A program made the translations under genes and the position numbers. The notes below the pieces were generated by a model, which was given only the letters and a program-made list of their open reading frames with translations, was not told the DNA's origin and did no database searches. Below, piece by piece: positions 42,678 to 50,165 of a stretch of 50,165 bases of DNA. This DNA comes from Streptomyces sp. STR69 (GTDB lineage Bacteria; Actinomycetota; Actinomycetes; Streptomycetales; Streptomycetaceae): the NCBI RefSeq assembly GCF_024519455.1, contig NZ_JALJRY010000002.1, forward strand, positions 157,791-207,955. Direction: 5' to 3'. Each line of letters opens with the position of its first letter. Positions within the stretch are counted from its first letter, which is position 1.

Positions 42678-43589
42678 TCAGCCGAGGATGGGCGGGCAGG
42701 CGACCAGCAGCGGCAGCAGTGGCACGGCCAGGGCCGCGGCGGCCACGGCTCCGCACAGGACGGGGTGCGGAGCACTGCGCGGGCCGAGGATCCGCCGCAG
42801 CCGGATGAGCACCGTGTGCCCGCCTGCGGCGAGGGCGCCCTTCGGGGCGTGTGCTGCTGCCATTTCGTACATCGCGGTGGCCAGCGCCTCGTCGGAGTGG
42901 CTGTGCAGAGCACGGTCGTCCGCGACCATCTCCAGGAGGAGCGCGGTCTGTTCCCGGGCGTGGTGGGCCAACGGCAGTCGGCGGAGCACCGAGTGGAACG
43001 CCTGGCCGGCTGCCAGGGCCAGGTGGTGGCGGCCGGTGATGTGAGCCCGCTCGTGCTCCAGTACGGCACCGAGCTGCTCGGAGGTGAGCACGCGAACGGC
43101 CGCGTCACTGAGCACGATCCGGGGGCGGCGACCCGGCAGGCAGTACGCGGCCGGGACGTCGTACGGCAGGACGGTGACGCCGAGGCGGGCCGAGCGGTGG
43201 CCCACCAGGTCCACTGCCTTCCGGTGACGTGCCCGCGCTTGGTGGGCTCGTACGACGTGGAAGGAGAAGCTCGCGGCGAGGGCGATTGCGACGGCGGCGG
43301 GCAGTGCGACGGCGAGCGGATGCGCGGCGCCGTGGCCGGGCCGTCCCGCCTCCGCGGTGAATCCGCAGGCGTGCAGCAGACCCACCAGCCCCGCGTCCAG
43401 ATGCTCGGCCGGCATGGCCAGGTTGTAGCCGGACAGCGCCGCTCCGATCGAGAACGAGGCCATCAGGGCGTACCAGACCGCCAGCCCGAGGACCGGGGCG
43501 CGGTGCGGCCAGGCGGACCGCAGGAGGATGCGCGGAGCCACGAAACCCACGAAGGCCGTGTAACCGACCAGGACGGGGGCCGCGTTCAT
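42678..43589 (-). CDS. M56-family membrane metallopeptidase (BlaR1-like)
   Basis: A 303-residue membrane protein with hydrophobic segments at about 5-22, 35-55, 90-110 and 275-300. The zinc-protease motif is in VLEHERAHITGRHH (HExxH near residue 180). It lacks a BlaR1-type penicillin-binding sensor domain, as is common in actinobacteria. Its ATG overlaps the BlaI-like repressor stop by 4 nt. It probably cleaves or inactivates the repressor in response to a cell-envelope signal. Confidence 0.9.
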   Translation of the reverse strand: MNAAPVLVGYTAFVGFVAPRILLRSAWPHRAPVLGLAVWYALMASFSIGAALSGYNLAMPAEHLDAGLVGLLHACGFTAEAGRPGHGAAHPLAVALPAAVAIALAASFSFHVVRAHQARARHRKAVDLVGHRSARLGVTVLPYDVPAAYCLPGRRPRIVLSDAAVRVLTSEQLGAVLEHERAHITGRHHLALAAGQAFHSVLRRLPLAHHAREQTALLLEMVADDRALHSHSDEALATAMYEMAAAHAPKGALAAGGHTVLIRLRRILGPRSAPHPVLCGAVAAAALAVPLLPLLVACPPILG

Positions 43590-43954
43590 CCCTTCGCCTG
43601 TCGTTCCACGCCCCGCAGCGCCTCGCGCAGAGCGGCGACCTCGTCCTCCGACATGCTCTCGACGAAGTGGACCAACGCGGCCGAGCGGTCCTTGCTCTCG
43701 CCCAGGCCGTTCTCCATCAGCGCGGCGGCATACGCCTCGCGGCTGCGGACCGGCGTGTACAGCCAGGCCCGGCCCTGCTTGTCACGCAGCAGCCAGCCCT
43801 TGGAGTGGAGGATGTTGGTGACGGTCATCACCGTGGTGTAGGCGACGGGGCGGGTCTTGTTGAGGTCGTCGACGACCTCGCGCACGGTGGCGGGACGGCT
43901 CCACGTCCAGAGGCGATCCATGATCTCCGCTTCGAGATTTCCCAGCCGCCGCAT
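43586..43954 (-). CDS. BlaI/MecI/CopY-family repressor
   Basis: A 122-residue winged-helix repressor: LGNLEAEIMDRLWTWSRPAT, VREVVDDLNKTRPVAYTTVM and TVTNILHSKGWLLRDKQGR match BlaI/MecI. I start it at ATG 43954, with GAGAGGGGG about 7 nt upstream; the longer upstream frame is shadow. It is translationally coupled to the M56 peptidase. Its targets probably include this operon and perhaps the adjacent hydrolase. Confidence 0.92.
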   Translation of the reverse strand: MRRLGNLEAEIMDRLWTWSRPATVREVVDDLNKTRPVAYTTVMTVTNILHSKGWLLRDKQGRAWLYTPVRSREAYAAALMENGLGESKDRSAALVHFVESMSEDEVAALREALRGVERQAKG

Positions 43955-44022
43955 GGACGTGCCCCCTCTCACCACCGAATACGCAAGGCCATAGTAGACA
44001 GCCGGACTTGGCACCCGTTTCG

Positions 44023-45276
44023 TCAGACGGGAACGAGCTGCGGCTGTTCCGGCAGGGCCAGGCGGCCACTGCGGGCGAGCGTGGCGACGGATGCGGCGCA
44101 CAGGAGTCCGGTCACGGTCAGGGTGCACCAGGCCAGCCAGAGGGCGTCGTGCCGCGTCGCGAAGTCCCACAGGGCGCCGGTGGCGAGGTTGCCGAGGGTG
44201 ATGCCGAGGCCGGAGACGGTGTTGTAGAGGCCGTAGTGGGTGGCGACGAGGCGGTTGCCGGAGAGCGTGACGACGGTGTCCATCTCGAAGGGGTAGACGA
44301 CGGCGCTGCCGGCCGCGAGCAGTGCCACCGCCGTGACGAGGGTGGTGAGCACGGCGGCGGGGGCGCCGGGCGGGGTGAGGGCGAGCGGTACGAAGGCCAG
44401 CCCCATCGCGGCCAGCCCGCGCACCAGCGCCTGTGCGGGGGTCCACCGTCGCTTCGCCCAGCCGGTGAGCCCGAGCTGTCCGGCGACGGCGACGGCGGCC
44501 GAGACGACGAACAGTCCGCTCGTCGCCCAAGTCCCCTTGGAACCAAGGGCGTTGTCGGCGGCCAGCGGCAGTGCCAGGTAGACCTGGAAGGTCAGGACGT
44601 ACGAGCCGGTCATCGCGGTGGCGAAGAGCAGGAAGGGCCGGTTGGCCACGACCGTGCGCCACTGGGCCAGTACGTTGTCCGACTCGGCGGCGGCGCTCTC
44701 GCCCCGGCGCGCGGGCAGGGCGCGTCCCTGCAGCACGGTCAGGACGGCGAAGACGGTTGCGGCGACCGTGCAGACCAGCCTGAAGTCGGCGGCCAGCAGG
44801 GCGAGTCCGACGAGCGGGCCGAGCAGCATGCCTGCCTGGTAGTAGACGTTGAACGTGGCGAAGGCGTCCACGCGGCGTTCGCCGGACTCGGCGGCGAGGT
44901 AGGCGCGGACAGCCGGGTTGAACAGGGCGCCCGCGAAACCGGTGGCCGCCGAGGCGGCGATGAGGGTGGGCAGGTTGTCGACCCAGCCGAGCAGGCCGAA
45001 GCCGACGGTGCGCAGGAGGCAGCCCACCATGATCGGGGCCTTGTAGCCGAAGCGGTCGGCGATGGTGCCGCCGATGAGGAACATGCCCTGCTGGGAGAAG
45101 TTGCGTACGCCCAGGACGAGTCCGACCGCCCAGGCCGCGAGGCCGAGCCCGCCGGACAGGTGGGCGGCGAGGTAGGGCATGAGCATGTAGAAGGCGAGGT
45201 TGATGGCGAACTGGTTGGCCATCAGCAGCCGGACGGTGGGCGGGAAGGAGCGGGTCTGCTTCCACAGGTGCTTCAT
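44023..45276 (-). CDS. MFS transporter coupled to a cysteine-synthase-like gene
   Basis: A 417-residue major facilitator protein with 12 predicted helices. [20 protein letters not shown] and [10 protein letters not shown] form the loop 2-3 motif (GxxaDRxGxk). Its ATG overlaps the stop of the PLP enzyme gene (ATGA), so the two are translated together. Export of an amino acid made by that enzyme is the simplest reading, but neither substrate nor direction is shown by the sequence. Confidence 0.88.
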   Translation of the reverse strand: MKHLWKQTRSFPPTVRLLMANQFAINLAFYMLMPYLAAHLSGGLGLAAWAVGLVLGVRNFSQQGMFLIGGTIADRFGYKAPIMVGCLLRTVGFGLLGWVDNLPTLIAASAATGFAGALFNPAVRAYLAAESGERRVDAFATFNVYYQAGMLLGPLVGLALLAADFRLVCTVAATVFAVLTVLQGRALPARRGESAAAESDNVLAQWRTVVANRPFLLFATAMTGSYVLTFQVYLALPLAADNALGSKGTWATSGLFVVSAAVAVAGQLGLTGWAKRRWTPAQALVRGLAAMGLAFVPLALTPPGAPAAVLTTLVTAVALLAAGSAVVYPFEMDTVVTLSGNRLVATHYGLYNTVSGLGITLGNLATGALWDFATRHDALWLAWCTLTVTGLLCAASVATLARSGRLALPEQPQLVPV

Positions 45277-46412
45277 CGGGCGGCTCCCGTCAGCGGGTGC
45301 CCGGCGGCTGCGGCGAGGGGGTCGGAGACCCGGGCGCAGCGGGTCCAGCGGGTGACGACGCGGTCGGCGGGGTCGTCGATCTCGTCGGGGGCGTCGGCGG
45401 GGAGATGGCCGAGGAGGTCGTGTGCGCGGCAGTACGGGTCGTCGAAGACCGTGCCGACGTACCGCTGGGGTCCGTCGGGGAAGACGGTGACGATCCGGTT
45501 CTCGGCGGGCAGGGCACGGGCCAGCCAGCGGGCGACCAGGGCGACGGCGCCGACGCTCCAGCCGCCGGTGGCGTAGTGGTTGCGGGCGAGGTGCCGGGCG
45601 GCCCACACGGCTTCGGGGGCAGCGACCCAGTGGACCTCGTCGAAGAGGTCGTAGGCGACGTTGCGGGGGTGGATGCTGCTGCCCAGGCCGCGCATGAGAC
45701 GGGTGGCGGCGGGCTGGCCGAAGATCGTCGAGCCCGTGGTGTCGACGCCGACCACACGCAGGTGGGGGAAGAACTCCCGGAGTACGGAGGCGATGCCTGC
45801 GGAGTGACCGCCGGTGCCGACACTGACGACGAGGGTGTCGATCCGGCCGAGCTGGGCGACGAGTTCGTGGGCGAGCGGGCGGTAGGCGACCACGTTGTCG
45901 GGGTTGTTGTACTGGTCGGGGCACCAGGCGCCGGGGTGTACGGCCAGGAGTTCCTGGACGCGCTGCGTGCGGGCCTCCTGCCAGCCGCCGGTCGGGTGCG
46001 GGGTGTCGACCAGCTGGACTTCGGCGCCGTAGGCGGTGAGCAGGCCGGTCATCAGCGGTTCCATGCCGGGATCGGTGACGACTGTGACCGGGTGGCCGAA
46101 CACGGCCCCGGACAGGGCCAGGCCGAGGCCGAGGGTGCCGGAGGTGGACTCGACGATCCGGGCGCCGGGCAGCAACTGCCCGCGTTCGCGCGCCGCACGC
46201 ACCATGTGGAGCGCGGTGCGGTCCTTGATGCCGCCGGGATTGTGGCCTTCGAGCTTGGCCCAGAAGCCGCGGCCGGCGGGGGTGAAGGGTTCGCCGATCC
46301 ACAGCACGGGGGTGTTGCCGACGAGCCCGGCAGGGTTGTGCGTCGGGCGTCTGGCGTCGGTGAGCAGTTGGGCCGGTGAGGCGGGAACGGTGACAGGGGT
46401 GAGGTGTGTCAT
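45273..46412 (-). CDS. PLP-dependent cysteine synthase-family enzyme
   Basis: A 379-residue fold-type II PLP enzyme. [18 protein letters not shown] opens the domain, and the PLP lysine is in [22 protein letters not shown] is the substrate loop (TSGNTG in cysteine synthases; here SGTLG). [10 protein letters not shown] is the phosphate-binding loop. It is longer than CysK/CysM (about 310), with an extra C-terminal 50 residues. The change in the substrate loop suggests a different nucleophile or acceptor, as in SbnA-like or cystathionine synthase-like enzymes. GGGAG precedes the ATG at 46412. Confidence 0.88.
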   Translation of the reverse strand: MTHLTPVTVPASPAQLLTDARRPTHNPAGLVGNTPVLWIGEPFTPAGRGFWAKLEGHNPGGIKDRTALHMVRAARERGQLLPGARIVESTSGTLGLGLALSGAVFGHPVTVVTDPGMEPLMTGLLTAYGAEVQLVDTPHPTGGWQEARTQRVQELLAVHPGAWCPDQYNNPDNVVAYRPLAHELVAQLGRIDTLVVSVGTGGHSAGIASVLREFFPHLRVVGVDTTGSTIFGQPAATRLMRGLGSSIHPRNVAYDLFDEVHWVAAPEAVWAARHLARNHYATGGWSVGAVALVARWLARALPAENRIVTVFPDGPQRYVGTVFDDPYCRAHDLLGHLPADAPDEIDDPADRVVTRWTRCARVSDPLAAAAGHPLTGAAR

Positions 46413-46530
46413 GGCGCGCTTCTCCCGCGGCCGACGTCGTGAAGGACGTTCGGCCGTTCTGTGGAGTGAAAGGGGGCTGGACGGATCGGTGGCCGTTTCC
46501 GCGCGGGTGCGGGCACGGCTCAGCGGTCGC

Positions 46531-46965
46531 TCAGGTCCTCCACACGCCAAGACGGGCTTGCGACTGCCCCTGGGGGATCGCGTCGCGTTCCGGATCAGGC
46601 AACAGGGCCGCCCGGACGGCGAGGAGCGGTGCGGCGGCCCGCTCGGCCGGAACGGCGTGGGGCACCGCGGCGGCGGCCGGGGCGATGTCGCGCGGCGGCT
46701 GGACGGTGGGCTCGTCGATGCCGCAGCAATGGGACGGGTCCCCGCCGGTGGGATCGCTCTGCTGCACGGCCCGATCCTCGGTCGAACCCGCGGGCTGCCC
46801 GCAGGACACCGGGGCGCTCAGGATGGCATCGGCCCGGCTCACGCCCGTCGGGGTCGGGCCGTGGGCGCACGCGAGCAGGTGTACCAGGGCGGCCAGCAGC
46901 ACCACGAGCGCCGTCCCGGTCCGTGACACGGGACGGCTGCGGCGATGTTCCGACCGAGCCCTCAT
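46531..46965 (-). CDS. Hypothetical membrane-anchored protein with a Cys-Cys motif
   Basis: A 144-residue protein from the ATG at 46965. It has a basic N-terminus ([15 protein letters not shown]) and one hydrophobic segment ([20 protein letters not shown]). An exported region follows with CGQPAG, SHCCGID and Pro/Ala-rich sequence. No domain was recognised. It is 118 nt upstream of the PLP-enzyme gene on the same strand. No clear ribosome site; the start is uncertain. Confidence 0.55.
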   Translation of the reverse strand: MRARSEHRRSRPVSRTGTALVVLLAALVHLLACAHGPTPTGVSRADAILSAPVSCGQPAGSTEDRAVQQSDPTGGDPSHCCGIDEPTVQPPRDIAPAAAAVPHAVPAERAAAPLLAVRAALLPDPERDAIPQGQSQARLGVWRT

Positions 46966-47446
46966 GAACACGAACCGTAATTGATCATGCGCGTCGGGTT
47001 CGGGCGAGAAGGGGCGCGCGGGCTGCGGGTCGGAGGCACGCCTGCGTCGCTCCAGCGTGCTGAACGCCGTGCGCCGCCCGGGGAGCGAAGAGGGCCGCAG
47101 CGCGCGCATATTCAGTCCGGACGATCACCGATTCGGGTGAAGCCGGCCTCTGATTGCCGCTTCCGCAGAGCCGTGAACGGCCTTCCCGGGATTTCTCTGG
47201 CGGAGAGAGCGTCAGGAGACCTGGATGCGGCAGCTCCCTCGACACGGCTGGACCCGTGGACCTGGATTCCCTGGAGGCCCTCCCCACGGAGCGGCCCGTC
47301 GAGCTGAACCCGGGCGGACCAGTACACCGCCCCACGGCCGGTCTCATGCCGGGTGAACAGTCATCAGCGTTCACCCGTACCCCTTGTCGCATGCCTGCCC
47401 GCCGGTTCCGGCAGGCGGGCGCGGATTCGCAGAGACGGAGCGGCCC
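46966..47446. other. Intergenic region with two hairpin-forming repeats
   Basis: This 481-nt divergent gap has no convincing gene. CGGGTGAAC (47350-47358) is the exact complement of GTTCACCCG (47369-47377) across 10 nt. GCCTGCC (47393-47399) complements GGCAGGC (47410-47416). Both lie within 100 nt of the lipoprotein start and may be an operator and a leader hairpin. Confidence 0.4.
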
Positions 47447-47962
47447 GTGCTTCAGCAGCAGCCAAGCGGACGTGGCGGACGTACCGGACGCGCTCCGATC
47501 ACTTCCCGTCTGGTGCGTGGCGCCGCGCTGGTCGGTGGTCTGGCCCTGCTCCCACTGGCCACGGCGTGCAGCGGAGGCGAGGACGAGGCCGCCGCGGAGC
47601 GCAAGCGGGCGACGACTGCCGTGACGGCCGCTCCCCAGGCCGGGGTCGTGGCACCCGCCAAGGTCGAGGTGATCGCCAACCTGACCGGCTGCAAGCCCAA
47701 GATCCGCATCGACGCGGAGGAACTGCGCCAGGGCCTGTGCCACACGAAGAAGGTCGACTACCTCATCACCACCTTCCCCGAGGAGAGTTACAAGGAGACC
47801 TGGCTTGAGAGCGCCGCCATGTACGGGGGCAAGTACCTGGTCGGCTCACGCTGGATCGTCAGCGCGCAACCCGAGTTGCTGGAGAAGTTCCGGCCCAGGC
47901 TCGGCGGCACCATCCGACAGCTGCAGGGCATGGGCCCGACGGCGGCCCCGAGCGCGTCGTAA
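47447..47962 (+). CDS. Putative lipoprotein, unknown function
   Basis: A 171-residue protein from GTG 47447, with GGAG about 7 nt upstream. The N-terminus has a basic start, a hydrophobic segment (GAALVGGLALLPL) and ATACSGG, a plausible lipobox Cys. The mature part has an Ala/Glu/Lys linker and a small globular domain with two cysteines (LTGCKPKIRI, QGLCHTKK) and VDYLITTFPEESYKETWLES. This domain may bind or sense something at the membrane surface; no family was recognised. Confidence 0.75.
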   Translation: MLQQQPSGRGGRTGRAPITSRLVRGAALVGGLALLPLATACSGGEDEAAAERKRATTAVTAAPQAGVVAPAKVEVIANLTGCKPKIRIDAEELRQGLCHTKKVDYLITTFPEESYKETWLESAAMYGGKYLVGSRWIVSAQPELLEKFRPRLGGTIRQLQGMGPTAAPSAS

Positions 47963-48196
47963 CGGCGCTCCGTCTGCGTCCTCCGCGTACACCCGTCGAT
48001 CCGGACGCTTGCCCCTTGCCCCTTGCCCCAGGCATCTCGCCGCGCCGGGACGCCACTGACCGTGCTGATCCTGCTGGGTACCGTGCTCACTGTCCTGCTC
48101 GGCGGCGTCGGCGCACCCTCACCTTCTCCAAGCCCGTGACCATCCAACCGCGCACAGGTGACACGGGCAGGGCACTCGCCCCATGATGGGTGGGTC
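47963..48196. other. Gap with a 7-bp tandem repeat and an orphan membrane-segment fragment
   Basis: CTTGCCC is repeated three times at 48008-48028. About 48035-48139 one plus frame reads PLTVLILLGTVLTVLLGGVG followed by Ser-Pro repeats and a stop. It is membrane-like but has no start codon or ribosome site, so it is probably a remnant. Confidence 0.35.
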
Positions 48197-48838
48197 ATGG
48201 GGGGTTCGGTGCGTGTGTCCCGTCTGTGCCACCGCGGCTGGGTGCCGCGTGTGGTGCCGGTGGCGGCTGTCCGGGCCGGACTGTTTTCCCTGCTGGGTAC
48301 GGCGGTTGCCGTCACCGTCCATCATCTGGCGTTCGATTCGAGCCCCTCGTGGAGCGTGCGTGCTCTCGCCGCGTGTCTCCTCTTCGGTGTCGCGCTGCCT
48401 GGCGCGGGTCAGGACAAGCCGCTGGTGCGGCAGTTGACGCTCGCGGTCGGGGCCCAGGTGGCCGTGGGCTACTGGTTCGTACGGGCCGATGACGCGGTCA
48501 CCGTTCCGGCGCACGCCGTGTGGCCGACCTCGGTCCACGCGGGCTGGCCCGTGGTGGTCGCCCATCTCGCGTTGACCGTGCTGTGCGCGGTACTGCTGCA
48601 CGGCATCGATACCAGCCGCCGACGAGTGCTGTACGTGGCCGGGCGCGAATGGGAGCACCTGCGCGAACTGGTGCGCAGGCTGTTCACGCCGGTCCGCACT
48701 CCCCTCGGCCTGAGCAGGGCCGCAGCGGGGCCACGCCCGCGCCCCGGGCCGGCTCCCGGCCCTCCGGTTCAGGTTCTCCTCGTGGGCGCGGTCGTCCGGC
48801 GCGGCCCTCCTCCCTCCGCCCCGCCGCTCACGGTCTGA
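48197..48838 (+). CDS. Hypothetical membrane protein
   Basis: A 213-residue protein from ATG 48197 (ATG 48158 is an alternative). Four hydrophobic segments are visible: AGLFSLLGTAVAVTV, ALAACLLFGVALPGAG, LTLAVGAQVAVGYWFV and VVVAHLALTVLCAVLLHGI. A cytosolic Arg- and Pro-rich tail of about 70 residues follows. No family recognised. A very strong terminator lies just after the stop. Confidence 0.7.
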   Translation: MGGSVRVSRLCHRGWVPRVVPVAAVRAGLFSLLGTAVAVTVHHLAFDSSPSWSVRALAACLLFGVALPGAGQDKPLVRQLTLAVGAQVAVGYWFVRADDAVTVPAHAVWPTSVHAGWPVVVAHLALTVLCAVLLHGIDTSRRRVLYVAGREWEHLRELVRRLFTPVRTPLGLSRAAAGPRPRPGPAPGPPVQVLLVGAVVRRGPPPSAPPLTV

Positions 48839-48845
48839 CGACAGC

Positions 48846-48873
48846 GGTACGGCGCACCGCTGTGCGCCGTACC
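48846..48873 (+). terminator. Strong terminator hairpin
   Basis: GGTACGGCGCA (48846-48856) pairs perfectly with TGCGCCGTACC (48863-48873) around a 6-nt loop: an 11-bp stem 8 nt after the membrane-protein stop. Confidence 0.8.
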
Positions 48874-48967
48874 TGCGACGTGCGGCGGCATACGGAACAC
48901 ATCCGAGGTTGTGACCTGCCATGCCGGAGCGCGGGCTGCCCAAGTGCCCCGCGCCAGGGGGGAATTC

Positions 48968-50152
48968 ATGTCCAACACAGTCGTCGTCATCGGGGCGGGC
49001 CCGTACGGCCTGTCCACCGCCGCGCACCTCAAGGCGCGCGGCCTGCACGTCAGGGTGTTCGGTTCGCCGATGGCGAGCTGGGCCGAGAACATGCCGGCCG
49101 GCATGCTGCTGAAATCGCCGCCGAGCGCCTCCGTCCTGTCCGCTCCCAGTCCGGGATTCACGCTGGACGACTACGCCCGTCAGGCGGGTGAGGTGCGGCT
49201 GGGCGGCCACGACCAGGTTCCGGTCGAGATGTTCGTCCGGTACGGGCGCTGGTTCGCCGGGGAGTTGGTGCCCGAGGTGGAGGACGTGCGGGTGCTGGCC
49301 GTCGACCGGCAACCGGACGGATTCCGGCTGAAGCTCGCCTCGGGGGAGGAAGTGCGGGCCGCAGCCGTGGTGGCGGCCGGCGGCATGGACGGTTTCGCGT
49401 ACGTGCCGGAGCCGCTCGCCGGACTCGTCCCCCAGGGACTCGTCTCGCACAGTTCGCACCACCCTGACCTCGGGAAGTTCGCGGACCGGGATGTGGTCGT
49501 GGTGGGCGCCGGACAGTCGGCGCAGGAGAGCGCGGCGTTGCTGCACGAAGCCGGCGCCCGCGTCCAACTGCTGGCCCGGACAGAGAAGTTGGTGTTCGGG
49601 GCAGGCCCCACACCGCCGCCGCACTGGCAGCCGGACACCCCACTGGGCCGCTCCTGGGGCCTGTATGCCGTCGTCCACCAGGCGGCGGCCTACCGTTTCC
49701 TGCCCGCGTCCACGCGGCTGCACCTGGTGCGGCGGGTACTGGGGCCGTTCGGTTCGTGGTGGCTCAAGCCGCGGCTCGACGGGGTCGTACCCGTGCGGCT
49801 CGGCCGGCACATCACCGGCGCCCGGCGTGAGGACGACCGGGTCGTGATGACCAGCCGCGACGGACAGGGCAGGGTGGACACGCTGGAGACGGACCACGTG
49901 CTGGCCGCCACCGGCTATCGCGTCCGCCTGGACACGCTGGACTACCTGAGCCCGGAACTACGCGCCCAGTTGACACGTACCGGAGGGTTCCCGCGCCTGG
50001 ACCCGGGACTGCAGTCGTCGGTTCCCGGCTTGTACTTCACCGGAATTCAGGCGGCGGCCACCTTCGGACCGCTGCTGCGGTTCACCTGCGGCACCCGGTT
50101 CGCGGCACCGCGGCTGGCAGCGGCCGTCGCACAACGCCACACGGTGGCGTAG
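48968..50152 (+). CDS. FAD-dependent oxidoreductase (flavin monooxygenase-like)
   Basis: A 394-residue protein with two Rossmann dinucleotide motifs: VVVIGAGPYGLSTAAHL at residues 4-20 for FAD and VVVVGAGQSAQESAALL near 178 for NADPH. The late ATGY motif (DHVLAATGYRVRLD) is also present. These are features of group B flavin monooxygenases and lysine/ornithine N-hydroxylase-like enzymes. AGGGGGG lies 5-6 nt before the ATG at 48968. The substrate is unknown. A decayed, frameshifted fragment of a close homologue lies at 41360. Confidence 0.9.
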   Translation: MSNTVVVIGAGPYGLSTAAHLKARGLHVRVFGSPMASWAENMPAGMLLKSPPSASVLSAPSPGFTLDDYARQAGEVRLGGHDQVPVEMFVRYGRWFAGELVPEVEDVRVLAVDRQPDGFRLKLASGEEVRAAAVVAAGGMDGFAYVPEPLAGLVPQGLVSHSSHHPDLGKFADRDVVVVGAGQSAQESAALLHEAGARVQLLARTEKLVFGAGPTPPPHWQPDTPLGRSWGLYAVVHQAAAYRFLPASTRLHLVRRVLGPFGSWWLKPRLDGVVPVRLGRHITGARREDDRVVMTSRDGQGRVDTLETDHVLAATGYRVRLDTLDYLSPELRAQLTRTGGFPRLDPGLQSSVPGLYFTGIQAAATFGPLLRFTCGTRFAAPRLAAAVAQRHTVA

Positions 50153-50165
50153 AACGTGGCGGGGT

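Noticed and set aside
44023..46302. 759-codon minus-strand frame joining the MFS gene to upstream sequence
   Set aside because: The upstream part is the PLP-enzyme gene read out of frame; the MFS protein starts at 45276 with an ATGA overlap.
47154..47624. Open frame in the gap before the 47447 lipoprotein gene
   Set aside because: No ribosome site, no domain, no conserved-looking segments and heavy overlap with the lipoprotein gene in another frame.
48008..48028. Triple CTTGCCC repeat as a possible CRISPR or regulatory array
   Set aside because: Perfect tandem repeats without spacers and only three units; most likely simple slippage.
1..50165. tRNA or rRNA genes, insertion sequences, CRISPR arrays, phage attachment sites
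   Set aside because: No cloverleaf, transposase, regular spaced repeat or integrase was recognised by eye; small RNAs without obvious structure could be missed.

Overview
The window is about 50 kb of very GC-rich actinobacterial chromosome and almost certainly comes from a Streptomyces. Supporting signs are a B12-riboswitch-controlled metE, a divergent AfsA-type butyrolactone synthase and TetR receptor pair, a SigB/SigF-type sigma factor with serine-kinase-like anti-sigma partners, the FxSxx-COOH peptide locus known from actinomycetes, and several apparently leaderless promoters. I called functions by reading protein motifs; no database search was run.

Layout. 1-8.4 kb: metE with its cobalamin riboswitch, a lipoprotein, and the mutA-mutB-meaB methylmalonyl-CoA mutase operon, with a DasR-like operator upstream. 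8.4-12.8 kb: lysA with a small SAV_915-like gene, a universal stress protein and a Tat-exported purple-acid-phosphatase-like enzyme. 12.8-16.8 kb: a PucR regulator divergent from a sodium:solute symporter and a class II aldolase. 16.8-20.2 kb: an animal-type (kidney-type) glutaminase homologue with two EF-hands and ankyrin repeats whose catalytic residues are largely lost, then the TetR/AfsA quorum-sensing pair. A 22-bp palindrome lies directly upstream of the glutaminase gene. 20.2-21.4 kb: a cation/proton antiporter-like protein.

21.5-32.7 kb is the most unusual block: a six-gene leftward operon for an FxSxx-type radical-SAM peptide system (precursor ending Trp-Glu-Ser-Ala-Val, FxsB maturase, TIR-like FxsC, a giant ParA/NB-ARC/TPR protein, a second ParA-like ATPase with a degenerate P-loop, and an internally duplicated protein of unknown function). 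Two further genes run divergently and encode a double TIR-like protein and a STAND-like protein with a TIR C-terminus. Together they look like a peptide-linked signalling or immunity module.

32.7-41.5 kb holds a HIT protein, a small membrane protein, an EamA exporter with a divergent MarR, a DinB protein and a SigF-type sigma factor. It also holds a zone of gene remnants (LysE, STAS fused to a histidine kinase, ANTAR, a second histidine kinase, an acyltransferase C-terminus), a TetR/methyltransferase pair with two perfect 16-bp operators, and a shifted fragment of an oxidoreductase whose intact homologue lies at 49-50 kb. 41.5-50.2 kb: NlpC/P60 hydrolase, an M56/BlaI pair, a cysteine-synthase-like enzyme with an MFS exporter, secreted and membrane proteins, and an FAD-dependent oxidoreductase.
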